A stretch of DNA of 64,000 bases from UBA7330 sp965243485 (GCA_965243485.1 CBDEVP010000001.1:2976001-3040000), one strand, 5' to 3'. Numbered from the stretch's first letter, positions 26,315-35,397 are shown. The notes: generated from the sequence alone by a model not told the origin. Numbers and translations: made by a program.

Positions 26315-28097
26315 AATAGATCAATTACTCCAAAAGGAGATCGTAAGGGCATTTAAAGAACTTTTTGAACACCAGCTGTCGGAGGCTGAAGTACAGCTAC
26401 AGCCAACCCGGAAGGAGTTTGAAGGCACACATACGCTGGTGGTTTTCCCATTTCTAAAGGTCACCAAAAAAAATCCTGAGGAATCCGCAAACCTGATCGG
26501 CGAATTCCTGAAATCGGGCTCAGAGATCGTCCGCGATTATCAGGTGGTCAAGGGTTTTCTGAACCTCACCGTGGATGATCTTACCTGGACAAAGCTCCTT
26601 GCGGCCACCCTGGATGATGATACCTACGGAAGATTCCCACCGAATGGTCAGAGGGTGATGGTGGAATTTTCTTCTCCCAATACCAACAAACCGCTTCACC
26701 TTGGCCATCTCCGGAATAACTTCCTCGGGGATTCGGTGTCCAGGATCCTGGACGCGAATGGATATGAGGTGATGAAGGTAAACCTGGTCAATGACCGGGG
26801 GATCCATATATGTAAATCCATGCTGGCTTATTCAAAATACGGCCATGGAGAAACACCCGAAAGTGCCAAAATGAAGGGGGATCACCTGATAGGCAAGTAC
26901 TACGTGAAGTTCGACCAGGTCTATAAAGAAGAGATCGTGAAGCTGGTCAATGAAGGTAAAGATCCTGAAGAGGCCAAAAAAACAGCTCCATCCATCGTTG
27001 AAGCTCAGGAACTATTAAAAAAATGGGAGGAAAATGATCCTGAGACCGTGGGACTGTGGAAGACACTCAACCAATGGGTTTACAATGGCTTTGACCAGTC
27101 CTATGAGACCATGGGGATCAGTTTCGATAAAATATATCATGAATCGGACACCTATGTGCTGGGGAAGGATATCGTGAAAGAAGGTCTGGAAAAGCACATT
27201 TTTTTCACCAAAGGAAATGGCTCCGTCTGGGTAGATCTGACAGATGAAAAACTGGATGAAAAATTGCTGCTCCGGGCCGATGGCACCTCTGTGTATGTTA
27301 CCCAGGACATGGGTACCTGTGAATTGAAATACCAGGATTTCCCCTTTGATAAATCGGTGTATGTGGTGGGTAATGAACAGGATTACCATTTCAAGGTCTT
27401 GTTTAAGATCATGGAAAAGCTTGGACGGTCTTATGCGCAGGGGCTGTTTCACCTGTCTTATGGCATGGTAGATCTCCCTACCGGTAAAATGAAATCCAGG
27501 GAAGGTACAGTGGTGGACGCGGACGATCTGATGGATGAAATGTTTACGACCGCTGAAAGCCAGACAAAAGAGCTTGGGAAGATCGAGGGATTATCTGAGG
27601 AAGAGGCGCAGGAATTGTATAAAACCCTTGGACTGGGTGCCCTTAAATATTTCCTCCTGAAAGTAGATCCTAAGAAAAGGATGCTGTTCAACCCTCAGGA
27701 GTCCATCGAATTTCAGGGCAATACGGGACCATTTATCCAATATACTCATGCAAGGATATCGGCGATCATCCGGCGGGCTGAGGATTTAAATATTTCTCTG
27801 GATTTTAATCCCGAAAAGCTTCCGCCACTTCATCTTCGTGAATCCACTGTGATCTACAGGATCAGTCAGTTTCCGGGTGCCGTAAAGCAGGCCGCCGAAG
27901 AATTTGCTCCTTATATTATTGCACAATACGTGTATGATCTGGCCAAGGAGTACAACGGGTTTTATCAGGAGATCTCCATTTTCAATGAAAAGGATGAAAA
28001 TCTCATGAAGATGCGGGTGGTTTTATCGGCCGTGACTGCCAGCGTGATCAAAAAAGCCATGGCATTATTAGGGATCAACGTTCCAACCAGGATGTAG
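26307..28097 (+). CDS. argS: Arginine--tRNA ligase
   Basis: Charges tRNA-Arg. The 596-residue protein has an N-terminal ArgRS additional domain (about 1-100), the HIGH-like motif NTNKPLHLGHLRNN at about 124-137, and the class-I core, with the KMSKS equivalent as KMKSREGTV. An anticodon-binding DALR domain closes the chain (VLSAVTASVIKKAMALLGI). The overlap with the CtlX-like gene by 8 bases is unusual, since argS is normally not tied to arginine catabolism. menA follows after one base. Confidence 0.96.
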   Translation: MFEIDQLLQKEIVRAFKELFEHQLSEAEVQLQPTRKEFEGTHTLVVFPFLKVTKKNPEESANLIGEFLKSGSEIVRDYQVVKGFLNLTVDDLTWTKLLAATLDDDTYGRFPPNGQRVMVEFSSPNTNKPLHLGHLRNNFLGDSVSRILDANGYEVMKVNLVNDRGIHICKSMLAYSKYGHGETPESAKMKGDHLIGKYYVKFDQVYKEEIVKLVNEGKDPEEAKKTAPSIVEAQELLKKWEENDPETVGLWKTLNQWVYNGFDQSYETMGISFDKIYHESDTYVLGKDIVKEGLEKHIFFTKGNGSVWVDLTDEKLDEKLLLRADGTSVYVTQDMGTCELKYQDFPFDKSVYVVGNEQDYHFKVLFKIMEKLGRSYAQGLFHLSYGMVDLPTGKMKSREGTVVDADDLMDEMFTTAESQTKELGKIEGLSEEEAQELYKTLGLGALKYFLLKVDPKKRMLFNPQESIEFQGNTGPFIQYTHARISAIIRRAEDLNISLDFNPEKLPPLHLRESTVIYRISQFPGAVKQAAEEFAPYIIAQYVYDLAKEYNGFYQEISIFNEKDENLMKMRVVLSAVTASVIKKAMALLGINVPTRM

Positions 28098-28098
28098 C

Positions 28099-29001
28099 AT
28101 GAGCAAATTAGGCATCTGGATAAAGGCTTTCAGGCTCAGGACACTGCCCCTGGCAATAGCCAGCATACTGATGGGTACCCTGCTGGCCATTGCCGATGGC
28201 TATTTCGATACAGCTATTTTTATTTTGGGTGTGCTGACTACCATTTTTCTTCAGATCCTGAGCAATTTGGCCAATGATTATGGAGACGCCGCTTCCGGCG
28301 TGGATGGAATAGATCGTAAAGGCCCAAGCCGCGTCGTACAGACCGGACTGATCAGCAAAACTGAAATGAAACGCATGCTCTGGATCTTCATCTCCCTGTC
28401 TCTTGTCAGCGGCCTACTGCTTATCTGGGTGGCCCTGGGCGATCAGTGGCTGACAGGGATACTGTTCTTTGTACTGGGGATAGCCGCCATTGCAGCAGCC
28501 ATCAGATACACTGTGGGGAAGAATCCATATGGATATTCCGGATGGGGCGACTTCTATGTGTTGCTTTTCTTTGGGTTTACCGGAGTCATAGGTAGTTTTT
28601 TTTTATTGTCCAAAAGCTTTTATCCCAACCTAATCCTTCCTGCGCTGTCAACAGGATTGTTTTCTGTTGCGGTATTAAATCTCAACAATATCCGGGACAT
28701 TGAATCCGACAGGAAAAACGGGAAATTCAGTATTCCGGTGAGGCTGGGAAGGGAAAGAGCCATCATTTATCACTACCTGCTTCTTTTCTTTGGGTTGGTG
28801 TCTGCGGTCGTTTTTGTGATCCTCGAAGGAGAGGGCTGGCACTCCTGGGTTTTTCTGCTCAGCGTTCCATTACTGATCATCAATGCGAGAGCGGTATCCC
28901 GGAAAAAAGCAGCGGCAGAACTTGATCCATATCTGAGACAAATGGCCATATCCACACTCATTTTTGTACTGCTTTTCGGCCTGGGGCAAATTCAATTTTA
29001 G
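28099..29001 (+). CDS. menA: 1,4-dihydroxy-2-naphthoate polyprenyltransferase
   Basis: Attaches the isoprenoid tail to DHNA in menaquinone synthesis, in the inner membrane. The 300-residue protein has about eight to nine hydrophobic helices and the UbiA-type aspartate motifs LANDYGDAASGVDGIDRKGP and LNNIRDIESDRKNGK, which hold Mg-diphosphate. It starts one base after argS, giving a likely common transcript. Confidence 0.93.
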   Translation: MSKLGIWIKAFRLRTLPLAIASILMGTLLAIADGYFDTAIFILGVLTTIFLQILSNLANDYGDAASGVDGIDRKGPSRVVQTGLISKTEMKRMLWIFISLSLVSGLLLIWVALGDQWLTGILFFVLGIAAIAAAIRYTVGKNPYGYSGWGDFYVLLFFGFTGVIGSFFLLSKSFYPNLILPALSTGLFSVAVLNLNNIRDIESDRKNGKFSIPVRLGRERAIIYHYLLLFFGLVSAVVFVILEGEGWHSWVFLLSVPLLIINARAVSRKKAAAELDPYLRQMAISTLIFVLLFGLGQIQF

Positions 29002-29066
29002 AGGATTCAACTTTGCGGATAATGATTATTCGTTAACTTAGGTGATCATAAATAAAACCAACTGAA

Positions 29067-29921
29067 ATGGATAAAATTCTCGTTCCCTATGATTTCTCCG
29101 ATGTTGCTAAAAATGCGTTAAACCTGGCTTCTGAGATTGCCGGGGAGAATAAGGGTTGTACCATTACCATCATCAATGTAATCGAGCACCCCACACCTGA
29201 ATCTTTCAAGACAATGGGTATCAGTGATATTGATCCCATGGAGGAGTTGTATATCAACAAACTCCTTTCCACCGTGGAGGAAAAGCTGGAAATCCTGGTC
29301 GCGGACAGTTCGTACTCGCATGTTGAATTGAAGTATAAAATTGTCATTGGTCAGCCCTTCAAGGAAATATCGGAAATGATCTCTACGGAGAAGATTGACC
29401 TCGTGGTGATGGGTACGAGCGGAAGTGAGGGGATTGAAGAATTCCTGGTAGGGAGCAATGCGGAACGAATGGTCAGGTTTTCGAAATGCCCGGTCATTAC
29501 CGTGCAGAAGGAAGTACACGTTTCAGATATTGAGGAAATCGTATTTGCATCAAATTTTATTGATGTCCCTGCGGGATTTGTATTTAAGTTAAAGCAGCTG
29601 CAAAAGGCCTTTAGCGCCAAGCTAAAAATTGTGAAGATCAATACACCTGCGAGCTTTACGACCACCCGTCATGATAAAAAGCAAATGGAGGATTTTATCT
29701 CTGAATTCGACATCAAGAACTGTTCATATGATATCTACAATTACTCCAATGAGGAGGATGGCATCGTCGCTTATTCAGAGGATATCGATGCTGATATGAT
29801 TGCGATCGGTACCAGGCAACGAAGAGGCGTAGGGCATTTCTTTTCCGGAAGTATCGCGGAGGATGTCGTAAATCATGCAAAAGTACCCGTATGGACTTTT
29901 GGGTTGGAAAAAGCTTTGTAG
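29067..29921 (+). CDS. Universal stress protein, two UspA domains
   Basis: The 284 residues contain two UspA domains. The first starts KILVPYDFSDVAKNALNLA and carries the ATP-binding-like VVMGTSGSEGIEEFLVGSNAERMVR. The second ends with the related IAIGTRQRRGVGHFFSGSIAEDVV. Such proteins bind nucleotides and appear in stress or growth arrest. It stands alone between menA and the his operon. Confidence 0.88.
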   Translation: MDKILVPYDFSDVAKNALNLASEIAGENKGCTITIINVIEHPTPESFKTMGISDIDPMEELYINKLLSTVEEKLEILVADSSYSHVELKYKIVIGQPFKEISEMISTEKIDLVVMGTSGSEGIEEFLVGSNAERMVRFSKCPVITVQKEVHVSDIEEIVFASNFIDVPAGFVFKLKQLQKAFSAKLKIVKINTPASFTTTRHDKKQMEDFISEFDIKNCSYDIYNYSNEEDGIVAYSEDIDADMIAIGTRQRRGVGHFFSGSIAEDVVNHAKVPVWTFGLEKAL

Positions 29922-29971
29922 GGATCGGGAAGTCTGTCGACTTTAATTCGGAAAATAAGAAAATTCATGGT

Positions 29972-30035
29972 TAAATTTGCCGGATGAATTACGCAATTCT
30001 ATTCCACATTTTTCATCATTCGTCCTGAGGGACGA
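29972..30035 (+). promoter_or_regulatory. his operon leader region: -7 box, tiny His-containing ORF and hairpin
   Basis: TAAATTTG at 29972-29979 fits the TANNTTTG -7 box. An ATG at 29984 opens a 14-codon frame, MNYAILFHIFHHSS, stop at 30026-30028, with three His near the end. A hairpin TCGTCC-TGAG-GGACGA (30020-30035) places the stop codon in its loop. This could be a histidine attenuation leader upstream of hisG at 30107. Against it: the -7 box would put transcription start almost on the ATG, and I see no strong terminator stem with a T-run before hisG. Confidence 0.3.
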
Positions 30036-30106
30036 CTTAGCTACTGTTACCATTTGTGTAATTCAATCACCTGTTATTTTTCGAATTTTCTCTATCTGAT
30101 CTTATC

Positions 30107-30964
30107 ATGTCGAATCTGAAAGTTGCCATTCAAAAGTCTGGAAGGCTCAGCGAGGACTCATTGAAACTTTTTAAGGAATGTGGAATAAAAGTGAACAATG
30201 GGGCCAGAAAACTCAAGGCCAATGCCTCCAATTTCCCCATTGAGTTTCTCTTTCTGAGAGACGATGATATCCCCGGCTATGTGGAAGACGGTGTGGCAGA
30301 CCTAGGCATTGTCGGTCTCAACGTGCAGGAAGAAGCTCAGAAAAATACCACTGTGCTCAAAAAGCTCGGGTTCTCAAGATGCAGACTTTCCCTGGCGATA
30401 CCCAGGTCGATGGATTACACGGGCATTGAATTTTTTGAGGGTAAAAGCATTGCCACCTCATACCCGTTCATTCTCCGGTCATACCTCAACAGCAAAGGGG
30501 TGAATGCCGAGATCCATGAGATCAGCGGGTCTGTGGAAATTGCCCCAGGCATCGGGCTGGCGGAAGGGATCTGCGACATTGTGAGTTCGGGCAGCACATT
30601 ACTGAGCAATGGATTGACGGAAGTAGAGGAGGTGATGCGATCTGAAGCCGTCCTGATTGGCAGTGAGAAGCTGGATGCAGACCAAAAGAAGCTACTTGAT
30701 CAGTTGATGTTTCGGATGGATGCAGTGCTGGTAGGCAAAAATAATAAATACGTTTTGCTCAATGCCCCGGATGAGTCGCTGGAAAAGATCATCGATATTT
30801 TACCGGGGATGCGGAGTCCCACGGTACTTCCGCTTGCAGAAAAAGGATGGCACAGCATTCACTCGGTGATCAATGAAGATGATTTCTGGGGTAGTATTGA
30901 GCGGTTAAGGGCCGCGGGTGCGGAAGGTATTTTGGTAGTTCCCATTGAGAAGATGGTTCAGTGA
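30107..30964 (+). CDS. hisG: ATP phosphoribosyltransferase (long form)
   Basis: First enzyme of histidine biosynthesis, joining ATP and PRPP. The 285-residue protein is the long, HisZ-independent form: the catalytic lobes (KVAIQKSGRLSEDSL, VADLGIVGLNV, GLAEGICDIVSSGSTLLSNGL) are followed by a C-terminal ACT-like regulatory domain after about residue 210, which lets histidine inhibit the enzyme. Its stop overlaps the hisD start by 4 bases. Confidence 0.96.
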   Translation: MSNLKVAIQKSGRLSEDSLKLFKECGIKVNNGARKLKANASNFPIEFLFLRDDDIPGYVEDGVADLGIVGLNVQEEAQKNTTVLKKLGFSRCRLSLAIPRSMDYTGIEFFEGKSIATSYPFILRSYLNSKGVNAEIHEISGSVEIAPGIGLAEGICDIVSSGSTLLSNGLTEVEEVMRSEAVLIGSEKLDADQKKLLDQLMFRMDAVLVGKNNKYVLLNAPDESLEKIIDILPGMRSPTVLPLAEKGWHSIHSVINEDDFWGSIERLRAAGAEGILVVPIEKMVQ

Positions 30965-32322
30965 TGATCAAGATTTATAACAATCCCGATACAGAAAAGC
31001 TCAGAGGGATCTTACAAAGACCTTCATATGATCTCAGCAGGATAGACAAGGTGATCAAACCTGTGCTGGAGAAAGTGAAAAGAGGGGGGGATAAGGCACT
31101 CAGGAAATTCGCACTGGAATATGACCACGTGGAGCTGAAAGACCTTTGGGTGAGTGAAAAAGAATTTGCCAGGGCCGAAAAAGAGGTGAATCAGACGCTC
31201 AAGGATGCAATCAACACTGCTTATCAAAACATTTACCGGTTTCATGAAGCTCAGCGCCAGGAGCAGCTAGTCCTTGAAGTCATGCCAGGAGTGGTCTGCA
31301 GCAGGCGATCTGTTCCCATCGAGCGGGTGGGGCTTTATGTGCCTGGTGGCACAGCACCTTTATTTTCCACAGTACTCATGCTGGGTATTCCTGCCAAAAT
31401 TGCAGGATGTAAAGAGATCATCATTTCATCACCTACCGACCGTCTGGGCATCACCAATCCCGTGATCCTGTACACGGCCAGGCTGATCGGGATCAACCGG
31501 GTATTGAAGCTGGGTGGGGCGCAGGCGATCGGTGCCATGGCTTATGGGACCGAGAGTGTGCCAAAGGTGGATAAGATCTTCGGGCCTGGTAACCAGTATG
31601 TGACCGTGGCCAAGCAGCGTGTAGCCAGAGACACCGTAGCCATTGATATGCCGGCGGGGCCCTCGGAGGTCATGGTTGTGATCGATGAAAAGGCGGATGC
31701 ATCGTTTGCTGCTTCCGATCTGCTCTCCCAGGCCGAACATGGGATCGATAGTCAGGTCGTGCTCGTCACAAACTCGGTGGAAAAGGCTGAGGAAGTAAAG
31801 AAAGAGATCAAAAATCAACTGGGTAAGTTACCCAGAAAAACCATCGCGGAGACCGCCCTGGAGAAGAGCTCGATCATCATCTACGGCAATAAAGAGAAGA
31901 TCCTAGAAACTATCAACACCTACGGTCCTGAGCACCTGATCATCAACACAAAGGATGCGGAGGAACTTGCAGAAAAAGTTGTCAATGCCGGATCTGTATT
32001 CATAGGTGCATATACGCCGGAATCTGCCGGAGACTATGCTTCAGGAACCAACCACACCCTGCCTACCAATGGATGGGCCAGGGCCTACAGTGGGGTCTCG
32101 CTGGATAGCTTTGTGAAAAAGATCACCTATCAAAAGATCACAGAAGAGGGCCTGCTCCATCTCGGACCCACCATTGAAAGGATGGCAGAAGCTGAATTGC
32201 TGGACGCCCACAAAAATGCCGTAACACTAAGACTACAGAAATTAAAAGAAAATGGTATCACCGGAAAACCTGGTAAGAAGTCATCTAAAAGATCTAAAGG
32301 CTTACTCTTCCGCAAGGGATGA
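30961..32322 (+). CDS. hisD: Histidinol dehydrogenase
   Basis: Zn-dependent oxidation of histidinol to histidine, the last step of the pathway. The 453-residue protein has SRRSVPIERVGLYVPGG, KIFGPGNQYVTVAKQ, PAGPSEVMVV, the zinc-site region LLSQAEHGIDSQ and the GTNHTLPTNGWA loop. Compared with ~430 residues for the family it has about 24 extra C-terminal residues, very basic (KPGKKSSKRSKGLLFRKG). These come from the 71-base overlap with hisC in another frame, so they probably have no catalytic role. Confidence 0.95.
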   Translation: MMIKIYNNPDTEKLRGILQRPSYDLSRIDKVIKPVLEKVKRGGDKALRKFALEYDHVELKDLWVSEKEFARAEKEVNQTLKDAINTAYQNIYRFHEAQRQEQLVLEVMPGVVCSRRSVPIERVGLYVPGGTAPLFSTVLMLGIPAKIAGCKEIIISSPTDRLGITNPVILYTARLIGINRVLKLGGAQAIGAMAYGTESVPKVDKIFGPGNQYVTVAKQRVARDTVAIDMPAGPSEVMVVIDEKADASFAASDLLSQAEHGIDSQVVLVTNSVEKAEEVKKEIKNQLGKLPRKTIAETALEKSSIIIYGNKEKILETINTYGPEHLIINTKDAEELAEKVVNAGSVFIGAYTPESAGDYASGTNHTLPTNGWARAYSGVSLDSFVKKITYQKITEEGLLHLGPTIERMAEAELLDAHKNAVTLRLQKLKENGITGKPGKKSSKRSKGLLFRKG

Positions 32323-33304
32323 GTACGAGGGCGAAATCGGTGTATTTCTGGATGCCAATGAAAATTCACTCGGCTCTGTCACCAACCTTCAGGTCAATAG
32401 ATATCCTGATCCTCACCACAGGAAACTCAAGGAAGCCTGGTCGGAAATACGGGGCGTTAGCACTGACCGGATCTTTTTCGGCAATGGAAGCGACGAGCCG
32501 ATCGATCTGCTGATCAGGCTGTTTTGTAACCCTGGAAAAGATCATGTCATTACCATGCCTCCGACCTACGGCATGTATGAGGTGAGCGCGGGGATCAACG
32601 GGATAGAAAATGTGAAGGTACCCCTGACGGAGTCGTTTCAGATCGATCTTTCCGAAGTGAAACAAAAGATCAAAGAGTCCTCCAAAATGATCTTCATCTG
32701 TACGCCAAATAACCCGACGGGTAACCTGCTGAGTACAGATGATATTGAAGAGATACTCGCTGTCTTTCCGGGTATAGTGGTCATTGACGAAGCTTACTTT
32801 GATTTTTCCACAAAGCCGGGATGGGTGGGGAAACTGGCTGAATACCGGAATCTGGTGGTGTTACAGACATTGAGCAAAGCCTGGGGCATGGCGGGCATCA
32901 GGGTAGGGGTGGCCATGGCCGATGCCTACATCATTTCCATGCTTGAAAAGATCAAGCCGCCGTATAACCTGAGCCTGCCCAATCAACAGCTGGCGCTGGA
33001 GGCGATGAACAACGTGATCAAAAAGGATCAGGAAGTCAGCATTTTGCTTAAGGAAAGAGAAAGAACTGAAAAGCTGCTGGGTCAGATCTCCCAGGTGGAA
33101 AGGATATTTCCAAGCGATGCCAATTTTTTGCTGGTGAGGTTCCAAAAGGCCAAAGCGCTATTTGATTTCATGATCAGTGAAAAAGTGATCGTCAGAGACC
33201 GAAGCACTCAGAAAAATTGCGAAAATTGCCTCCGGATCACGATCGGCACGAAGGAAGAGAATGACCGGCTGATCGGGTTGATCAGGGATTTTTATAAAAA
33301 ATAA
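32252..33304 (+). CDS. hisC: Histidinol-phosphate aminotransferase
   Basis: PLP-dependent transamination of imidazole-acetol phosphate. The 350-residue protein opens MVSPENLVRSHLKDLKAYSSARDEY, which matches the usual HisC N-terminus in Bacteroidetes, so the ATG at 32252 inside hisD is right. The PLP lysine is in LSKAWGMAGIRVG, with ICTPNNPTGNLLS and VIDEAYFDF upstream. It overlaps hisD by 71 bases in the +1 frame, and hisB begins 5 bases after its stop. Confidence 0.95.
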   Translation: MVSPENLVRSHLKDLKAYSSARDEYEGEIGVFLDANENSLGSVTNLQVNRYPDPHHRKLKEAWSEIRGVSTDRIFFGNGSDEPIDLLIRLFCNPGKDHVITMPPTYGMYEVSAGINGIENVKVPLTESFQIDLSEVKQKIKESSKMIFICTPNNPTGNLLSTDDIEEILAVFPGIVVIDEAYFDFSTKPGWVGKLAEYRNLVVLQTLSKAWGMAGIRVGVAMADAYIISMLEKIKPPYNLSLPNQQLALEAMNNVIKKDQEVSILLKERERTEKLLGQISQVERIFPSDANFLLVRFQKAKALFDFMISEKVIVRDRSTQKNCENCLRITIGTKEENDRLIGLIRDFYKK

Positions 33305-33309
33305 AATTG

Positions 33310-34404
33310 ATGAAGCCCATATTGTTCATTGACCGCGACGGAACCATCATCGAGGAGACTGAAGATGAGAAGATCGAGAAGATCGAGAAACTTAAGTTCC
33401 TGCCAGAGGTCCTTAACTACCTGAGGAAGATCCGCCAGGAGTCGGATTACCTGTTTGTGATGGTGACCAACCAGGACGGTCTGGGGAGTGAGATCTTTCC
33501 CGATGAGGAATTCTGGCCAGTGCACAATTTCATCATGCAAACGCTGGAGAGTGAAGGAATAAAATTTGATGCCATCCACATCGATGAACATTTTGAAACG
33601 GATAATCATCCTAACAGGAAACCGGGTATTGGTATGCTCAAAGGCTATCTGAATGGTGAATACGATATCAAAAACTCCTATGTGCTTGGAGACCGCCTGA
33701 CCGATGTTCAGCTGGCCAAAAACCTCGGCTGTCAGGCGATACATCTTTGGGGGGAGAAGAAGACCGATGCTGCATTGACGACGCTAAGCTGGAAAGAGAT
33801 CTATGAGTTTCTGGTTCTTAAGCCGAGGAAAGCGACAGTGAACCGGAAAACCAAGGAGACAGATATTGCTATTCAGCTGAACCTGGATGGCTCGGGTCAG
33901 ACCGATATTCACACCGGGATCGGCTTTTTCGACCACATGCTGGATCAACTGGGCAAGCACGGAGGGATTGACCTGGCCATTAAAGTGGATGGCGATCTGC
34001 ACATCGATGAACATCACACGGTGGAGGATACCGCTCTGGCTTTGGGTGAAGCATTTTTGAAAGGATTAGGAACCAAAAAAGGTATTCAACGCTACGGCTT
34101 TTTGTTGCCCATGGATGACGTGCTGGCGCAGGTGGCCATAGACTTTGGCGGGAGACCCTGGCTGGTCTGGGAAGCCGAGTTTAAGCGCGAGAAAATCGGG
34201 GAATGTCCGACGGAGTTGTTTTATCATTTCTTCAAATCTTTCTCAGACACGGCCAAATGCAACCTGAACATCAAGGCTGAGGGCCAGAACGAGCATCATA
34301 AGATCGAAGCGATTTTTAAGGGATTTGCCAAGGCGATCAAAATGGCGATCCGTCAGAATCCGGAGGAGCTGGGGAGCCTTCCGAGTACCAAGGGGGCTTT
34401 GTAA
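33310..34404 (+). CDS. hisB: Bifunctional histidinol-phosphatase / imidazoleglycerol-phosphate dehydratase
   Basis: The 364-residue protein fuses two steps. The N-terminal HAD phosphatase (about 1-165) has LFIDRDGTII and MVTNQDGLG with the Asp nucleophile. The dehydratase domain (about 170-364) has GIGFFDHMLDQLGKH, DEHHTVEDTALALGEA and NEHHKIEAIFKGFAKA, whose histidines bind Mn. An ATG at 33310 directly follows a TTG codon and is the better start. The his cluster ends here: hisH, hisA, hisF and hisIE do not follow, which is unusual because they normally come next in Bacteroidetes. Confidence 0.95.
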   Translation: MKPILFIDRDGTIIEETEDEKIEKIEKLKFLPEVLNYLRKIRQESDYLFVMVTNQDGLGSEIFPDEEFWPVHNFIMQTLESEGIKFDAIHIDEHFETDNHPNRKPGIGMLKGYLNGEYDIKNSYVLGDRLTDVQLAKNLGCQAIHLWGEKKTDAALTTLSWKEIYEFLVLKPRKATVNRKTKETDIAIQLNLDGSGQTDIHTGIGFFDHMLDQLGKHGGIDLAIKVDGDLHIDEHHTVEDTALALGEAFLKGLGTKKGIQRYGFLLPMDDVLAQVAIDFGGRPWLVWEAEFKREKIGECPTELFYHFFKSFSDTAKCNLNIKAEGQNEHHKIEAIFKGFAKAIKMAIRQNPEELGSLPSTKGAL

Positions 34405-34497
34405 TAGGATATTCGGACGGTTCCGACCTTCGGATGTTCGGACCCATTTTTCCTATGGTGGTGTCCTTACCAACCATCATCATATATTCACGAAATA

Positions 34498-34722
34498 CTA
34501 AGCCACCCCAAAAATCTTCAATACGGCGAAGATCACTCCGCCTCCAACCAGGGAAAGGACAATTGTGGAAATGATATATAATTTCTCCAGGGAGGATACT
34601 CTGCTTTTTGTGAGTGACAGGTCCTCATTCATCAATGTTATCTTCTTTTCTGATAATTCATTTGAATGGATCAATTCGGAAAGAATTAGTTCCAGCTGAT
34701 CGATTCGGTTCTTGTTTCCCAT
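34498..34722 (-). CDS. Small coiled-coil protein with C-terminal membrane anchor
   Basis: The 74-residue frame encodes a helical, charged N-terminal part with heptad-like leucines (RIDQLELILSELIHSNELSEKK), then one transmembrane helix (LYIISTIVLSLVGGGVIFAVL). Such tail-anchored, haemolysin-XhlA-like small proteins occur near mobile or accessory DNA. No named family is certain. It is convergent with hisB, 93 bases from its stop. Confidence 0.5.
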   Translation of the reverse strand: MGNKNRIDQLELILSELIHSNELSEKKITLMNEDLSLTKSRVSSLEKLYIISTIVLSLVGGGVIFAVLKIFGVA

Positions 34723-35041
34723 AAATACACAAGTAATTCCTGCAGTTGAGAATAGCTATTTATTTCTAATATACTAACAAAATAATTATCCAATGATGCC
34801 TACGCAGAGGATTAGATGATTATCTATGTTTCTGATCTTCCGGATCTCCCTTTGGCTTTGAATGATGACGTTTCCCATTTCACATGGTTGGTGCTCACCA
34901 AGCATCATCTTAGTTGAAATGCCTTAAAGTTATCATAAAACGGTATGTTTGATAAGGAATAAGAGCTACAGTATTGTGCTATTGTTATCTCCAAACTGCT
35001 TTCTGGCATCATTTGAACACATTTATTCGTATCTTTATACC
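34723..35041. other. Gene-free stretch before the DUF433 gene
   Basis: About 320 bases without a convincing gene. An open frame from 34949 is only the upstream extension of the DUF433 gene. A diverged repeat lies here: the stretch with AAAACGGTATGTTTGATAAG near 34937 resembles CGAAACGGTATATTTGATAT near 35777, together with flanking bases, suggesting an old duplication around the two small genes. Confidence 0.4.
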
Positions 35042-35233
35042 ATGAACTCAAGTAGAATAACAATTGATCCTGCCATTTGTCACGGTAAACCTATTGTTAG
35101 GGGAATGAGATGGCCAGTTGAAGTCATTTTGGATATGTTGAGTTCCGGAATGACATCTGAACAAATTGTTAAAGACCATCCTGAACTTGAAAAAGAGGAT
35201 ATCACTGCTTGCTTAAATTATGCAAGATTCTGA
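35042..35233 (+). CDS. Orphan DUF433 (antitoxin-like) protein
   Basis: The 63-residue protein (MNSSRITIDPAICHGKPIVRG) has the DUF433 signature: P-x-x-C-x-G-K-P-x-V-x-G-x-R-x-x-V and a helix-turn-helix (MTSEQIVKDHPELEKEDITACLNYA). DUF433 proteins are the DNA-binding antitoxin partners of DUF5615 PIN-like toxins. Here no toxin gene follows; the 100 bases downstream have only a short frame without recognisable toxin residues. The ATG at 35042 is preferred over the upstream open frame since it begins at the domain. Confidence 0.75.
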   Translation: MNSSRITIDPAICHGKPIVRGMRWPVEVILDMLSSGMTSEQIVKDHPELEKEDITACLNYARF

Positions 35234-35397
35234 TTTTTCGGGCTGACAACAATAGAACTCATAAAACAAAGATAAAAGAAATTCAAAACGGAAACTAACA
35301 ACAAAGGATTCATGGGTTCGTTACGACCCAGCGACTACGCGTCCCGGACTACGCATTCCGATGAAGCCGATGCTGAACAAACTGTGATCCAGTCTCA

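Noticed and set aside
34405..34450. Terminator after hisB made from repeated TTCGGA motifs
   Set aside because: TTCGGA occurs three times with a TCCGA partner, but the stem is weak and the T-tract short, so it is not listed as a feature.
35234..35300. Toxin remnant after the first DUF433 gene
   Set aside because: A short frame (RADNNRTHKTKIKEIQNGN) is readable but has none of the acidic DUF5615 nuclease residues, so no toxin call is made.
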